Counted from the stretch's first letter, positions 24,606 through 33,585 are shown. The stretch is DNA of 64,000 bases from Haladaptatus sp. DJG-WS-42 (GCF_037198285.1 NZ_CP147243.1:1666422-1730421), one strand, 5' to 3'. Translations and numbers: made by a program. The notes: a model not told the origin generated them from the letters alone.

Positions 24606-25370
24606 ATGCACCGTCGTCGGTTTCTCGCCGCAACAGCCGCCGGACTCAGCGCTGCGGCGGGCTGTCTCACCGATGGGTCGCCAACAGAGCCGACGACCAG
24701 CGACCCCCTCCCGACACTTTCACTCGCAGAACAGGGGTTCCCGAGTACGATTTGCGAGGAAGAAATCAAGACGAAAACCATCCGCGCCATCATCGAACCA
24801 CAGTTTGGCGCGAACTGGGACGGCCTCGAAATCGAGTCGAAGTACCTCCGGCGGAACCAACAGACCCTCACCGACCACCAGACCATAATCGGCCTCCGCG
24901 ACGGTGACCGCGCGCGAGCCTATCCGCTCACGATTCTCTGGTGGCACGAGCTCGTGAACGACGAGTTCGGGGGGCCAGTCATGGTCACCTATTGTCCGAT
25001 TTGCGGGAGCGGCCTCGTCGCCGATAGAACCGTCGCAGGCAAACCAACTCGTTTTCTCGTTTCCGGCTTGCTCTGGCAAGCGCCGGGCGTGTACACGGTT
25101 GCGAGCGAACTTGAGAACCGGACGTTCGTCGCCTACGAGAACAGTTCGGCCGTTTCAGCGCAGGTGCGGAACAACGCCAATCTCGTGATGTACGACGAGG
25201 CGACGCGCTCGTACTGGAGTCAAATCCTTGGTCGCGCCATCTGCGGCCCATTAGAAGGCGAGCGCCTCACCATCCGGCCCTCCGAGGTGACGACGTGGGG
25301 CGAGTGGAAGGAACGGTATCCAGACACCGACGTGCTGTTGCCGCCGCCGTATTCGACGTTGGTGGAGTGA
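24606..25370 (+). CDS. DUF3179 lipoprotein
   Basis: A 254-residue protein of the DUF3179 family. It begins with an RRRF Tat-type signal and a lipobox (LSAAAGC, Cys near 20), so it is probably a lipid-anchored exported protein. The conserved Cys motif is VTYCPICGSG, and WWHELVND is another family mark. Function is unknown; the Cys pair suggests metal or redox chemistry. The ATG at 24606 is preferred over the in-frame GTG at 24591 because it starts the signal directly. Confidence 0.85.
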   Translation: MHRRRFLAATAAGLSAAAGCLTDGSPTEPTTSDPLPTLSLAEQGFPSTICEEEIKTKTIRAIIEPQFGANWDGLEIESKYLRRNQQTLTDHQTIIGLRDGDRARAYPLTILWWHELVNDEFGGPVMVTYCPICGSGLVADRTVAGKPTRFLVSGLLWQAPGVYTVASELENRTFVAYENSSAVSAQVRNNANLVMYDEATRSYWSQILGRAICGPLEGERLTIRPSEVTTWGEWKERYPDTDVLLPPPYSTLVE

Positions 25371-25403
25371 GTTGTTTCGGTAGCGGTTGACCGCTGTTTG
25401 CAT

Positions 25404-25435
25404 CCGAGAGCGACGGGGTCGCTCTCGGCCTTTTT
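25404..25435 (+). terminator. Hairpin terminator behind the DUF3179 gene
   Basis: A perfect 11-bp stem (CCGAGAGCGAC with GTCGCTCTCGG) and a GGG loop are followed by CCTTTTT. This resembles a bacterial intrinsic terminator, which is unusual in form for archaea. Confidence 0.7.
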
Positions 25436-25457
25436 CATGCAAGTTTTTGCGCTGAGT

Positions 25458-25488
25458 GGTGCGCTCCGCGCACCCGAAGCGTAAAAAG
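25458..25488 (-). terminator. U-tract and hairpin behind engB
   Basis: On the minus strand the engB stop is followed by AACTTTTTACG and then a perfect 7-bp stem (GGTGCGC with GCGCACC, loop of three). The T5 run comes before the hairpin, so the U-tract is probably the functional part. Confidence 0.4.
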
Positions 25489-25493
25489 TTGCT

Positions 25494-26114
25494 CTAGAAG
25501 AATTTGAGCAAGTCGTCGCGCTTGTTCGCGTGGGCGTGCTCTCGAAGCGCCTCGTTCAGCGTGTCGATGCTACCGCGTTTGGCGATAATCGGGCAGATAA
25601 CGTCCTGCCACTGTTGCCAGGGTGGGGCGAGGCCGAGACGGTCACACAGGTCGTTCAGGCGCTCGTCTTTGTCGTCTACCTTGTCCATCTTGTTGACGGC
25701 GACGACGACGGGAATTCCGAGTTCTCTGAGGAAGTAGAACATCTCCACGTCGTGGGGAATCGAGTCCTCTGTCGTGTGGCGGTCGATGATGTCGATGACG
25801 CTTTTCCCGTCCACAACGAGGACGCCGAGCATGATGTTGTCCGCGTACTCCTCTATGTACTGGACGATGTTGGTCTTGATCTCCTCGCGGTGGTCTTCGT
25901 CGACGCCGGACATGAAGCCGAAGCCGGGGAGGTCGGATATCATGAAGCTCTCTGGAGCCCAGTCGAAGTGGTTCGGTTGGCGGGTGACGCCCGGCTTCTT
26001 GCCCGTGTTGAACTTCTTGTGACCGGTGAGCAGGCGCATGAGCGTCGATTTTCCGACGTTTGACCGCCCAACGAGGACGATTTCGGTGTCGCGGTTGGGA
26101 CGATTTTCGAACAT
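25494..26114 (-). CDS. engB: GTP-binding protein EngB
   Basis: A 206-residue GTPase of the TrmE-Era-EngA-EngB class. G1 is GRSNVGKS (near 16-23), G2 contains the Thr of [10 protein letters not shown]3 is DLPGFG and G4 is NKMD. Bacterial EngB (YsxC) assists large-subunit assembly; archaeal homologues are assumed to do the same. The gene is divergent from the DUF389 gene, with 68 bp between their starts. Confidence 0.94.
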   Translation of the reverse strand: MFENRPNRDTEIVLVGRSNVGKSTLMRLLTGHKKFNTGKKPGVTRQPNHFDWAPESFMISDLPGFGFMSGVDEDHREEIKTNIVQYIEEYADNIMLGVLVVDGKSVIDIIDRHTTEDSIPHDVEMFYFLRELGIPVVVAVNKMDKVDDKDERLNDLCDRLGLAPPWQQWQDVICPIIAKRGSIDTLNEALREHAHANKRDDLLKFF

Positions 26115-26182
26115 ACCTGCTCTTTTCGCTCAGGCCTGAAAACCACCGCGGGTTATTTTTCGCCCGCCTGCGTCGATTCGGT

Positions 26183-27475
26183 GTGCGACTCGTACAGGTC
26201 ACCATCCCGGCTGGCAAACGTGAGGCGATTCTCGATACGTTGGACGACGAAGGCATCGACTACGTGCTCACCGACGAGACGAGCGGCCGGGAGTTCACCG
26301 GTGTTGTGTCGTTTCCCCTTCCGACGAACGCGGTCGAACACGTCCTCGGCCGCCTCCGCGAGGTCGGCGTCGAAGAAAAAGCCTACACTGTCGTCATCGA
26401 CGCAGAGACCGTCATCTCGCGGCGATTCGAGGCGCTCAAAGCAAAGTACGACGAGAGCGAGGCAGGCAACGAACGAATCGCCCGCGAAGAGTTGGTGGCG
26501 ACGGCGGCCGACCTCGCGCCGTCGATGACAATCTACGTCACGATGACGGTGGTGAGCGCGGTCATCGCCACCGCTGGCCTCTTGCTCGACTCACCAGCAG
26601 TCGTGGTCGGGTCGATGGTCATCGCGCCGTTGATTGGCCCGGCGATGGCCTCAAGTGTGGGGACGGTCGTTGACGACAGTAACCTGTTCCTCCGCGGCGT
26701 GAAGCTACAGTTTATCGGGTTTGCGTTCGCCATCTCGTCGGCCGCGCTGTTTGCGTTTCTCATCAAGACGATTCACCTGATTCCACCAGGTATCGACCCA
26801 ACCGCAATCGGGCAGGTGAAAGAACGCCTCGCTCCCGATTTCCTCTCGCTGGCTGTCGCCCTCGGTGCCGGTGTTGCTGGTGCGTTCAGTCTCTCGTCTG
26901 GTGTCTCTGCCTCACTGGTTGGCGTCATGATCGCCGTGGCACTTATCCCACCAGCGGCCACCGTCGGCATCGGCATCGCGTGGGGGCTTCCGATGGTCGT
27001 GCTTGGCTCTGGCATCCTCGCGCTCGTTAACGCACTCTCGATAAACCTCGCCGCGATTGCGGCGCTCTGGTACACTGGCTATCGCCCAGATCGCTGGTTC
27101 AAATTCGATGCAGCCCGCACGACGACGCTCAAGCGCGTTGGTGTCCTCCTTGGTGCGATTCTCATCCTCTCTGTGTTCCTTGGTGGTGTGACCTACGCGT
27201 CGTTCACGAGCGCAACCGCAGAAGAAGACATCCAGAACCAAATCGAGCAGACGCTTTCAGCACCCGGCTACCAGCAGGTGACGCTTCTCAACGTACAGGT
27301 TGAGTTTACGGATAACATCATCACCCAGCGTCCATCAAACGTTATCGTCTCAGTCGGAGTGCCACCGGACACTGACAAGCCACCGCTCGCGACAGAATTG
27401 AACACCGCAATTGCAGAGACTCTCGGCTACGATGTGACCGTGCAGGTGCGGTTCGTGGAACTCCAAGCCGCCTGA
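26183..27475 (+). CDS. TIGR00341/DUF389 family membrane protein
   Basis: A 430-residue protein with an N-terminal ACT-like region (VRLVQVTIPAGKREAILDTL) and about six to eight transmembrane helices between about 150 and 320, including PAVVVGSMVIAPLIGPAMASSVG. A second small domain follows after residue 350. Function is unknown. A GTG at 26183 is chosen because the upstream frame overlaps engB and its N-terminus is unlike the family. Confidence 0.88.
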   Translation: MRLVQVTIPAGKREAILDTLDDEGIDYVLTDETSGREFTGVVSFPLPTNAVEHVLGRLREVGVEEKAYTVVIDAETVISRRFEALKAKYDESEAGNERIAREELVATAADLAPSMTIYVTMTVVSAVIATAGLLLDSPAVVVGSMVIAPLIGPAMASSVGTVVDDSNLFLRGVKLQFIGFAFAISSAALFAFLIKTIHLIPPGIDPTAIGQVKERLAPDFLSLAVALGAGVAGAFSLSSGVSASLVGVMIAVALIPPAATVGIGIAWGLPMVVLGSGILALVNALSINLAAIAALWYTGYRPDRWFKFDAARTTTLKRVGVLLGAILILSVFLGGVTYASFTSATAEEDIQNQIEQTLSAPGYQQVTLLNVQVEFTDNIITQRPSNVIVSVGVPPDTDKPPLATELNTAIAETLGYDVTVQVRFVELQAA

Positions 27476-27483
27476 GCGCGCGC

Positions 27484-27492
27484 TATTTTTCC
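27484..27492 (+). terminator. U-rich terminator behind the DUF389 gene
   Basis: CTATTTTTC lies just behind the stop codon and ahead of the SIMPL-domain gene. Confidence 0.35.
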
Positions 27493-27512
27493 CCGTCCGT
27501 CGTAGGACGTGT

Positions 27513-28223
27513 ATGGGGTACCGATTCATAACGCGCACCCTCACACTCGCTGCGTTCGTGGTGCTCGCGGGGTGTTTGGGAACGATTGATTCGCCGGGCG
27601 CCGATTCTGCCACCGGACAGCGGACGATTCAGGTTTCGGCCACGGGCGAAGCCACCGGCGAACCAGACCAAGCAGTCGTGACGCTCGGCGTCAGCGCAGT
27701 CGCTGCTTCTGCTGACGACGCCCGAACACATGTCGCTGCGAACGTTTCCACGATGCGAACCGCGCTCCGTGACGCGGACGTGGCTGACGACCAGATTCAA
27801 ACCGTCTCGTTTTTCATCGGCGAAGAACGGGTGAACGACGAAACCGACTCGCGTGAATTCCGTGCGACCCACCTGTTCCGGCTAACACTCACCGACATCG
27901 AATCGGTCGGCTCGGTCATCGACACAGCCATTGAAAATGGGGCGACAAACGTTCAGGGCGTCCAGTTTACACTCTCGACCGAACGCTCGCGCGAACTGAG
28001 AGCCATCGCGCTCGAAGACGCCATGGAAAATGCGCGCGGTCAAGCGGACACACTTGCATCGGCCGCGTCGCTCTCGATAACCGGTGTGCAGTCGGTAGAA
28101 ACAGGTGAGGTTTCCGTCGGTCCAGTGTTCCAAGCCGCAGCCCTCAGCGCTGAGACGACCATCGAACCGGGACCGGTGACGGTCACGGCACAGGTGCGCG
28201 TCGTCTACAACGCGACGGCCTAG
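27513..28223 (+). CDS. SIMPL domain (DUF541) lipoprotein
   Basis: A 236-residue exported protein. The signal peptide ends in the lipobox VLAGC (Cys near 22), giving a probable lipid anchor. The SIMPL domain starts at about 44 (RTIQVSATGEATGEPDQAVVTLG) and continues through the periodic beta/alpha pattern to GPVTVTAQVRVVYNATA. Bacterial SIMPL proteins affect stress and immune signalling; the archaeal role is unknown. Its last four bases overlap the stop of the convergent NOG1-type gene. Confidence 0.88.
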   Translation: MGYRFITRTLTLAAFVVLAGCLGTIDSPGADSATGQRTIQVSATGEATGEPDQAVVTLGVSAVAASADDARTHVAANVSTMRTALRDADVADDQIQTVSFFIGEERVNDETDSREFRATHLFRLTLTDIESVGSVIDTAIENGATNVQGVQFTLSTERSRELRAIALEDAMENARGQADTLASAASLSITGVQSVETGEVSVGPVFQAAALSAETTIEPGPVTVTAQVRVVYNATA

Positions 28224-29176
28224 CGGATGGTGAACTCGTGTTCGTAGCCGATGGCCTCAACGGCCGCGTCGAGCGTTTCTTCGACGCCTTCGTTTTCGGT
28301 GACACTCATGTAGCAGTCGGCTTCCACGTCGTCTGAGCGGTCGATTTTGTTGGCGACGGTGAGCACTGGCTGGTTGTCGAACTGGGCTTCGAGTGCGTCG
28401 CGGAGGGCGAGTTGGTCGGCAAGTGGGTAGCCACACGAGGCGCTCGCGTCAACGAAGACGAGCACCACGTCGGCGAGGTGTTCGAGTGCGCTCACAGCTT
28501 GGGCTTCGATGTCGTTGCGCTCGTCTGCGGGGCGGTCGAGCAGGCCCGGCGTGTCCACAATCTGGTAGCGGATGCGGTCGCGCTCGATGTGCCCGACGTG
28601 GACTTGCGTCGTCGTGAACGGGTAGGTGGCCGTCGCGTTGCGGGCGTTTGTTACGGCGTTTACGAACGACGATTTGCCGACGTTCGGATAACCGGCGACA
28701 ACGATGGTCGGCTCCTCCGGGCGGATGTCCGGCAGTTTGCGGAGGATGTCACGCGCCTCGTTGAGCCGTTTCAGGTCGTCGTCAACCTCTTCGGTCACGT
28801 CTGCGAGGCGGGCGAACGCCTGCTTTCTGACCTTTCGGGCGGTGTCAACGTCGCCGCTCACACGGCGCTGGTACTCCTTTCTGATGTCGCCGCACTTGCG
28901 GCCAGCCCACATCACTTCGGAGAGGCTTTTTCTGAGTTCGTCTACGTCTACGAGCGCGTCTGCGAGCTCGTAGTAGAAGGGGTCGACGTCATCGAAGTCG
29001 GGCCACGACGTGCCGACGTTCTGGAGATTGTCAGAGAGAATGTTGGCGGCCGTCATCAGCATCGACTGCTGGGCGTCGAGGCCCTTCTTGGCACGACCCG
29101 CTCGCGCTGCCCGCGAGAAGGCCTTATCGATGAGTTCGTCCGACCGCGGCGTGGTCGGGAGGTCCTCGAAAATCAT
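28220..29176 (-). CDS. NOG1 family GTPase
   Basis: A 318-residue GTPase with an N-terminal helical NOG1 domain (about 1-155), followed by G1 (AGYPNVGKSSFVN), G3 (VDTPGLLDRP) and G4 (NKID). Eukaryotic NOG1 is required for 60S biogenesis, and a large-subunit role is inferred here. The ATG at 29176 lies 27 bp from a TATA box; an in-frame ATG at 29290 is rejected. A small perfect inverted repeat (CTCGC-TAT-GCGAG, 29181-29193) sits between box and start. Confidence 0.92.
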   Translation of the reverse strand: MIFEDLPTTPRSDELIDKAFSRAARAGRAKKGLDAQQSMLMTAANILSDNLQNVGTSWPDFDDVDPFYYELADALVDVDELRKSLSEVMWAGRKCGDIRKEYQRRVSGDVDTARKVRKQAFARLADVTEEVDDDLKRLNEARDILRKLPDIRPEEPTIVVAGYPNVGKSSFVNAVTNARNATATYPFTTTQVHVGHIERDRIRYQIVDTPGLLDRPADERNDIEAQAVSALEHLADVVLVFVDASASCGYPLADQLALRDALEAQFDNQPVLTVANKIDRSDDVEADCYMSVTENEGVEETLDAAVEAIGYEHEFTIR

Positions 29177-29198
29177 GTGCCTCGCTATGCGAGCCGAA

Positions 29199-29206
29199 CA
29201 TAAAAG
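29199..29206 (-). promoter_or_regulatory. TATA box of the NOG1-type gene
   Basis: The minus strand reads CTTTTATG, centred 27 bp from the ATG at 29176, so the mRNA is probably leaderless. Confidence 0.5.
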
Positions 29207-29346
29207 CCCGTTCGTTGGCGTTTGCGAGCGTGTCTCCGTGTCATGGCGAACAGCCAGCCAGTGGGTTGCGCGGCGAGAGCGGCTGGACACCCGCAGTTCT
29301 CGTCGCGGTCTGTAGTCAGGACATACGGTCGGTGGCCGCGGCTTTA

Positions 29347-29358
29347 CTGAAAAAGGCT
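29347..29358 (-). terminator. U-rich terminator behind hisE
   Basis: Downstream of the hisE stop the minus strand reads GAGCCTTTTTCAG, a short U-tract. Confidence 0.4.
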
Positions 29359-29365
29359 CGCCCGG

Positions 29366-29653
29366 TCAGCGGCGGTTGGCAAGTTCCGCGCGAAGGTCTT
29401 CGAGGTCCATGTCCTTCATCGAGAGGAGCACCAGCATGTGGTAGACGATGTCCGCGGCTTCGTGGGCCAGTTCGTCGTGGTCGTCGTCTTTCGCCGCAAG
29501 AATGAGTTCGGTGACCTCTTCGCCCAGCTTTTCGAGGACGGCGTTTTCGCCCTTCTCGTGGGTGAACAGCGACGTGGTGTACGACCCCTCGGGGAGGGTT
29601 TCTTTGCGCGATTCGATGAGGTCGAACAGTTCATCGATAATGTCGTCGCTCAC
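29366..29653 (-). CDS. hisE: Phosphoribosyl-ATP diphosphatase
   Basis: A 95-residue all-helical enzyme catalysing the second step of histidine synthesis. The MazG-like metal motif is seen in LGEEVTELILAAKDDD (EExxE) and HEAADIVYHMLVLL (ExxD). It overlaps the upstream BFN-domain gene by 4 bp, so the two are coupled. No other his gene lies nearby, which is common for scattered haloarchaeal histidine genes. Confidence 0.93.
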   Translation of the reverse strand: MSDDIIDELFDLIESRKETLPEGSYTTSLFTHEKGENAVLEKLGEEVTELILAAKDDDHDELAHEAADIVYHMLVLLSMKDMDLEDLRAELANRR

Positions 29654-30096
29654 AGTTGGCCAACCTCCCGAATGTCTCTGAGTTCGTCGAAGTCTGTGAG
29701 CGGGCGGCGGCCGTCTTCGAACACGGCTTCCGAGATGTGGATGGGCGCGTTGGTGCGCGAGACGAGGGCGAGGGTGTCGCTCGGGCGGGCGTCAATGACG
29801 GTCGTATCGCGCGGCGTGTTGAGATAGAGGTCTGCGATGTACGTCTCGTCTTCGAGCGTGCTGATTTCGACGTGGTCGATGTGGCCGCCGAGTTCTTGGA
29901 CGAGGTCGAGCATGAGGTCGTGAGTGAGCGGGCGGCCGATGTCGATGGCATCCATCCCACGGGCGATGCTCGCGGCTTCCTCGAAGCCGATGAAAATGGG
30001 GAGGATATCGGTTTCGTCCTCCACGGCGAGTAAGACCACGGGAACGGGGCCGTCTGGCGTGTTGGCGACGCGGACGGCCTCGATACTGGCGTTCAT
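29650..30096 (-). CDS. Bifunctional nuclease (BFN/DUF151) domain protein
   Basis: A 148-residue protein of the BFN family. Conserved parts are ILPIFIGFEEAASIARGMD (about 31-49), RPLTHDLMLDLVQELGG and IDARPSDTLALVSRTNAPI. A plant relative has been reported to cleave both RNA and DNA; in archaea the role is unknown. The start at 30096 gives MNASIEAVRV. Its stop overlaps the hisE ATG. Confidence 0.88.
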   Translation of the reverse strand: MNASIEAVRVANTPDGPVPVVLLAVEDETDILPIFIGFEEAASIARGMDAIDIGRPLTHDLMLDLVQELGGHIDHVEISTLEDETYIADLYLNTPRDTTVIDARPSDTLALVSRTNAPIHISEAVFEDGRRPLTDFDELRDIREVGQL

Positions 30097-30118
30097 ACCC
30101 ACACCCAAGCGGGGGCGA

Positions 30119-30127
30119 GTAAAAAGG
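30119..30127 (-). terminator. U-rich terminator behind pdxT
   Basis: Minus-strand CCCTTTTTAC follows the pdxT stop and precedes the BFN-domain gene, so these may be separate units. Confidence 0.35.
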
Positions 30128-30130
30128 GTG

Positions 30131-30718
30131 TCACTGCCGGTCGAAAAAGGCGAGTCCGTGGATGCGCGCGTCCGCGGTGAGTTCGGGATGGAACGAGGTG
30201 GCAATCACGTTGCCGTCACGGATGGCGACCGGGCGGCCATCCCACTCGGCGAGTATCTCGACGCCGTCGCCGACCTCACTGATGAGCGGCGCGCGGATGA
30301 ACACGGCCGGGAACGGCTCGTCGAGGCCGGTCACGGAGAGCGGCGCCTCGAAGCTGTCTTTCTGGCGACCGAAGGCGTTTCGCTCGACGGTCACGTCGAT
30401 GATGTCGAGCGTTTTCACGCGCTCGTCGTGGGCGTCTTCTGCGGCGACGATAAGCCCGGCGCAGGTGGCGAGAATCGGCTTCCCGGCTTCGTCGTGGGCT
30501 TTAATTTCTTCGTCGATGCCCTCCTTTTCGAGCAGCCGAGAAATGGCGGTTGACTCCCCGCCCGGAAGGAGCAGCATGTCGCAGTCGGGGACGATTCCCG
30601 CTTTGCGGATTTCGACGGCGGTGACGCGCTCGCCGAGCGACGTTGCGGCCTTCTCGATGGCCGCTGCGTGTTCGCTGACGTCGCCCTGCACGGCGATGAC
30701 GCCGGCTTTCAGACTCAT
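30131..30718 (-). CDS. pdxT: Pyridoxal 5'-phosphate synthase glutaminase subunit
   Basis: A 195-residue class I glutaminase that supplies ammonia to PdxS in vitamin B6 synthesis. N-terminal GVIAVQGDVSEH and LLPGGESTAISRL match the family; the nucleophile is C86 (ATCAGLI), and the His-Glu pair lies in TSFHPEL near the C-terminus. pdxS is not in this window. It lies downstream of the Sec61beta gene on the same strand. Confidence 0.95.
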   Translation of the reverse strand: MSLKAGVIAVQGDVSEHAAAIEKAATSLGERVTAVEIRKAGIVPDCDMLLLPGGESTAISRLLEKEGIDEEIKAHDEAGKPILATCAGLIVAAEDAHDERVKTLDIIDVTVERNAFGRQKDSFEAPLSVTGLDEPFPAVFIRAPLISEVGDGVEILAEWDGRPVAIRDGNVIATSFHPELTADARIHGLAFFDRQ

Positions 30719-30769
30719 AGCTGACGGTAGGAAAGACGCGGCGAAAAAGACCCGGTTTCGTGGGCGCGC

Positions 30770-30928
30770 TTACAGTGCGTTCAGCACCTGAATCATGATG
30801 CCGAAGAAGATGCCAAAGGCAACGACCGTTTTCGGGTCGATGCGGATGGCGTTGCGGTCTTCTGCGTCGAAATAGCGCACGAGACCGGCGCTTGACATGA
30901 GACCGCCGGAGTTCTGGCCTTTGCTCAT
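30770..30928 (-). CDS. Preprotein translocase subunit Sec61beta
   Basis: A 52-residue protein with the archaeal Sec61beta pattern: a Gly/Ser-rich cytosolic N-terminus ([20 protein letters not shown]), then [22 protein letters not shown] as the single membrane anchor. It associates with SecY and SecE. Start at 30928 is preferred; an ATG nine bases upstream is also possible. It is divergent from the thioredoxin gene. Confidence 0.92.
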   Translation of the reverse strand: MSKGQNSGGLMSSAGLVRYFDAEDRNAIRIDPKTVVAFGIFFGIMIQVLNAL

Positions 30929-31043
30929 ACCTTTCATAAAACAAGCGACTGCCCTAAACGTTTCGACAGGCGGTTGTGTGCGGGGTTTGGAAATAGTGGA
31001 AACCCTTATGCGCGACCCTGAGAAAAAACGGGTAGACCTACCT

Positions 31044-31310
31044 ATGACCGTCACGCTCAAGGATTTCTACGCAGACTGGTGTGGCCCGTGCAAGACCCAG
31101 GACCCAATCCTCGACGAACTTGAGGAGGACTGGGGCGACGTTGCCTTCGAGAAGGTGAACGTAGACGAAGAACAGGACATCGCAAACGAGTACCAAGTCC
31201 GCTCGCTTCCAACGCTCATCATCGAAAACGACGGCGGCGTCGTCGAACGCTTCGTCGGTGTCACCCAGCGCGAAGACATCGAGCAAGCCCTCGAAAAGGC
31301 AAGCGCATAA
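31044..31310 (+). CDS. Thioredoxin family protein
   Basis: An 88-residue compact thioredoxin fold with active site WCGPC (C12, C15) and the cis-Pro loop SLPTL. It is shorter than standard thioredoxins (about 105) because the first strand is trimmed: [16 protein letters not shown]. It acts as a cytosolic dithiol reductant. The ATG at 31044 lies about 37 bp behind a TATA-like CCTTATGC; an upstream in-frame ATG in the Sec61beta region is rejected. Confidence 0.9.
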   Translation: MTVTLKDFYADWCGPCKTQDPILDELEEDWGDVAFEKVNVDEEQDIANEYQVRSLPTLIIENDGGVVERFVGVTQREDIEQALEKASA

Positions 31311-31341
31311 ACACCAACTTCTCTCCGTCTTCACAACCCGC

Positions 31342-32010
31342 TTAGTGGAACGTAACGCCGAGGTCGTGCATCCCGTCGTTGTTCATGGCGACGTTGATGA
31401 GCAACGGCGTAATTCCCTCGACTTCCGAAGCGTTTGCGAGCCCGCCTGCATCGACTGGCCGAAGGCCTTCGATACCCGCAGAGAGCATCCGAACCGTCTC
31501 TTTTGCGTCCGCGTCGTCGGAGACGAGTAGGGTGTCGATGTCCAGTTCGGCATCCAAGTTGGCGAGTCGTGCGGCGGGTAGGTTGTGGAACGCGCCGACG
31601 ACTGGCGTGCCTTCGGGAGCCGCTCCGGCGGCCAACTGGGTCACGCTGCCCGCGCTTGGGGCGTTGTAGTGAAAGCCGTCGTCGTCGCGTTTCATTCCGA
31701 CGGCGGGACTCACGAGGACGGTGTTTTCATCTAAGCCATCTGCGACGGCTTCGATGGTGTCCACGAGGTGATACGCTGGGACGGCGAGCACGACCACGTC
31801 CGCGCGGTCGGCGGCCATCTCGTTGGTGAAGCCGGTGACTTTCACGTCACGGCCACGGCTGTCGAGTTCGGTCATGTACTCTTCTGCCTTCCCACGAGCG
31901 CGTTCTGGGTCGCGCGACCCGATGACAACCTCGTGGTTCGTGTCGTACGCCCACCGCAGGGCGAGGCCTTCACCGATATCGCCGGTTCCGCCAAGGAGTG
32001 CAATTCGCAT
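31342..32010 (-). CDS. npdG: NADPH-dependent F420 reductase
   Basis: A 222-residue Rossmann enzyme transferring hydride between NADP(H) and F420. The dinucleotide loop is LLGGTGDIGEGLALRWA, the NADP-specific basic region is IGSRDPERAR, and VVVLAVPAYH and ALHN-like GAFHNLPAARL match the family. It links F420 pools to NADPH, which complements mer, cofE and the LLM oxidoreductase in this window. Confidence 0.95.
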   Translation of the reverse strand: MRIALLGGTGDIGEGLALRWAYDTNHEVVIGSRDPERARGKAEEYMTELDSRGRDVKVTGFTNEMAADRADVVVLAVPAYHLVDTIEAVADGLDENTVLVSPAVGMKRDDDGFHYNAPSAGSVTQLAAGAAPEGTPVVGAFHNLPAARLANLDAELDIDTLLVSDDADAKETVRMLSAGIEGLRPVDAGGLANASEVEGITPLLINVAMNNDGMHDLGVTFH

Positions 32011-32061
32011 AGCTGACCCTCGGGTGTTGGGCGATTAAACGTTTGGAGAGCGGAGGGTGTT

Positions 32062-32259
32062 TCAGGAAACCTGCGCGCGAATCGTGGCGAAGCCGTCGCG
32101 GTAGACGAGCCAGTACGCTGCCACGAACGTGAAAACCAGCGAAAACACGAAAAACGGGAGTTGTGTGAGCGGGTCAGGTGGGAGGAACATTGCTATCGGG
32201 CTGAGGGTGAAAAACGACAGCGCCCACGCCGTGAGAAAGAATTTGACGAAGCGATTCAC
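32062..32259 (-). CDS. Small two-helix membrane protein, function unknown
   Basis: A 65-residue protein with two hydrophobic segments (about 7-25 and 34-52) separated by a Pro-rich turn FLPPDPLTQLP. No family is recognised. A GTG at 32259 is chosen since it starts just before the first helix; the frame further upstream runs into the HAD gene. It lies 25 bp behind the HAD hydrolase and is probably cotranscribed with it. Confidence 0.5.
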   Translation of the reverse strand: MNRFVKFFLTAWALSFFTLSPIAMFLPPDPLTQLPFFVFSLVFTFVAAYWLVYRDGFATIRAQVS

Positions 32260-32284
32260 ACCCGCACTTCGTGTTACTAAACCA

Positions 32285-33151
32285 TCAATTTTTGCGGAGC
32301 AGGTTCGGCAGCTCGTTGACCGATTCGAGCACCGCCGCCGCGCCAACGTCGGCGAACTTCTCGCGGCCTGCCTCGCCGGTCAGCCCGCCCGTGAGCACGC
32401 CAATGCCGTAGTAGACGCGCGCGCCGTCTCCCCTGTCCGCATTCAGCGCCGTCTTCACGTCATCGAGGGTGTCGCCGACGAACGCGACGTGGGCGGCGCG
32501 CGTCCGGTCGGCCAGCCGGATGAGCGCGCGGGGGTGTGGCTTACCTTCCTCCCAGTCGTCCATCGTCCAGCGGAGGTCGTCTCGAACGTCGAGGCCCACG
32601 CGTTCGAGGGCGATTTTCGCCTCGCCTTCGGGGCGTCCAGTCAACACGGCCACGTCGAATCGCTCGGTTAGGGCGTCGATGGTTTCCGGGTCAAGAAGCA
32701 CCGGTTCGTCGTTGATGAACCCGCGCGTCTCCATCGTCGGCTCTGCGCCTTCGAGTTCCTGATAGAGGTCGCTCCCGAGGTAGAGATGCTGGAACACGTC
32801 GCGCAGGCGCTCTGGTTCCCACTCGTCGAACGCCGCGTCGGGTTCGTCAAGGATGGTCTTTACGACCTGTTTTGCCGCGCCGAGGCCGCCGCCCTCGCGG
32901 GCAATGGCGTCGGTGAACTCTTCGATGGTCAGGTCGAGTCCTTCCCGTTCGGCGAGGAGGTAGAGTGCCACCGCGTAGGTGAGTTGCCAGTCGTTGTTGA
33001 ACCCACCTGCGTCTTTGAACAGCTGAATATCGGATTTGTTGATGGTCTTCCCGTACACCGCCTCGACGCTCTCGACGATGGCTCGTCGGTAGGAGTCGGC
33101 CACGTCAACGAGGACGCCGTCGATGTCGAGAACGACCGTGTCTACGCGCAT
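32285..33151 (-). CDS. HAD-type hydrolase, TIGR01548 family
   Basis: A 288-residue HAD phosphatase-like protein. Motif I is LDIDGVLVD (D8, D10 region), motif [10 protein letters not shown], motif III lysine in EEGKPHP and motif [10 protein letters not shown]. The helical cap is large. The substrate is unknown; the family is defined mainly in archaea and cyanobacteria. The ATG at 33151 gives [12 protein letters not shown]. It is followed by a small membrane protein and preceded by UPF0146 on the same strand. Confidence 0.88.
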   Translation of the reverse strand: MRVDTVVLDIDGVLVDVADSYRRAIVESVEAVYGKTINKSDIQLFKDAGGFNNDWQLTYAVALYLLAEREGLDLTIEEFTDAIAREGGGLGAAKQVVKTILDEPDAAFDEWEPERLRDVFQHLYLGSDLYQELEGAEPTMETRGFINDEPVLLDPETIDALTERFDVAVLTGRPEGEAKIALERVGLDVRDDLRWTMDDWEEGKPHPRALIRLADRTRAAHVAFVGDTLDDVKTALNADRGDGARVYYGIGVLTGGLTGEAGREKFADVGAAAVLESVNELPNLLRKN

Positions 33152-33169
33152 ATCACACACTTTGCCCGG

Positions 33170-33577
33170 TCAGTCATAACGGGTTCGTCCGCGTTCGAGC
33201 GCGCGAAAGAGAGTGTCCCCGGGGAGCATCTCGGGTTTTACGGGAATGACTGTGGGGTCGGTGCCGAGCGTGGTAAAGTAAAAATCAGCGCCGACGCGCT
33301 GGGCAATTTCGGCAATTGCTCCTTGCAGGTCGGGCGGGCAGTTGAGTGCGTAAATGCAGTCTGCGAGGTCGTACACCCCAAGCCCGGGTTTGGTCACATC
33401 GTCTTTGACGAACGTCACGCCGTCTGGCACGACGATGTCGTAAATATCCACCGCCGTCACGTCCTTCCCGGCGGCGACGAGGCCCGCCGCCACGTCGGTG
33501 CGACGGCCAATCCCAACCTCGACCAATCGGTCATAGCGGGATAATCGGGAGACGAGTGCCTCGGTCGAATTGTCCAC
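33170..33577 (-). CDS. UPF0146 family protein
   Basis: A 135-residue Rossmann-like protein of unknown function. The signature VEVGIGRRTDVAAGL resembles an S-adenosylmethionine-binding loop, followed by VTAVDIYDI and DDVTKPGLGVYDLADCIYAL. A methyltransferase-like role is suspected but not shown. The GTG at 33577 is chosen; an ATG at 33622 would overlap the divergent archaemetzincin start. It precedes the HAD gene by 18 bp. Confidence 0.8.
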   Translation of the reverse strand: MDNSTEALVSRLSRYDRLVEVGIGRRTDVAAGLVAAGKDVTAVDIYDIVVPDGVTFVKDDVTKPGLGVYDLADCIYALNCPPDLQGAIAEIAQRVGADFYFTTLGTDPTVIPVKPEMLPGDTLFRALERGRTRYD

Positions 33578-33585
33578 GTCGGTGT

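Noticed and set aside
29207-29365. Possible tRNA or other stable RNA between the NOG1-type gene and hisE
   Set aside because: No cloverleaf, no T-loop consensus and no CCA-adjacent acceptor pairing could be found.
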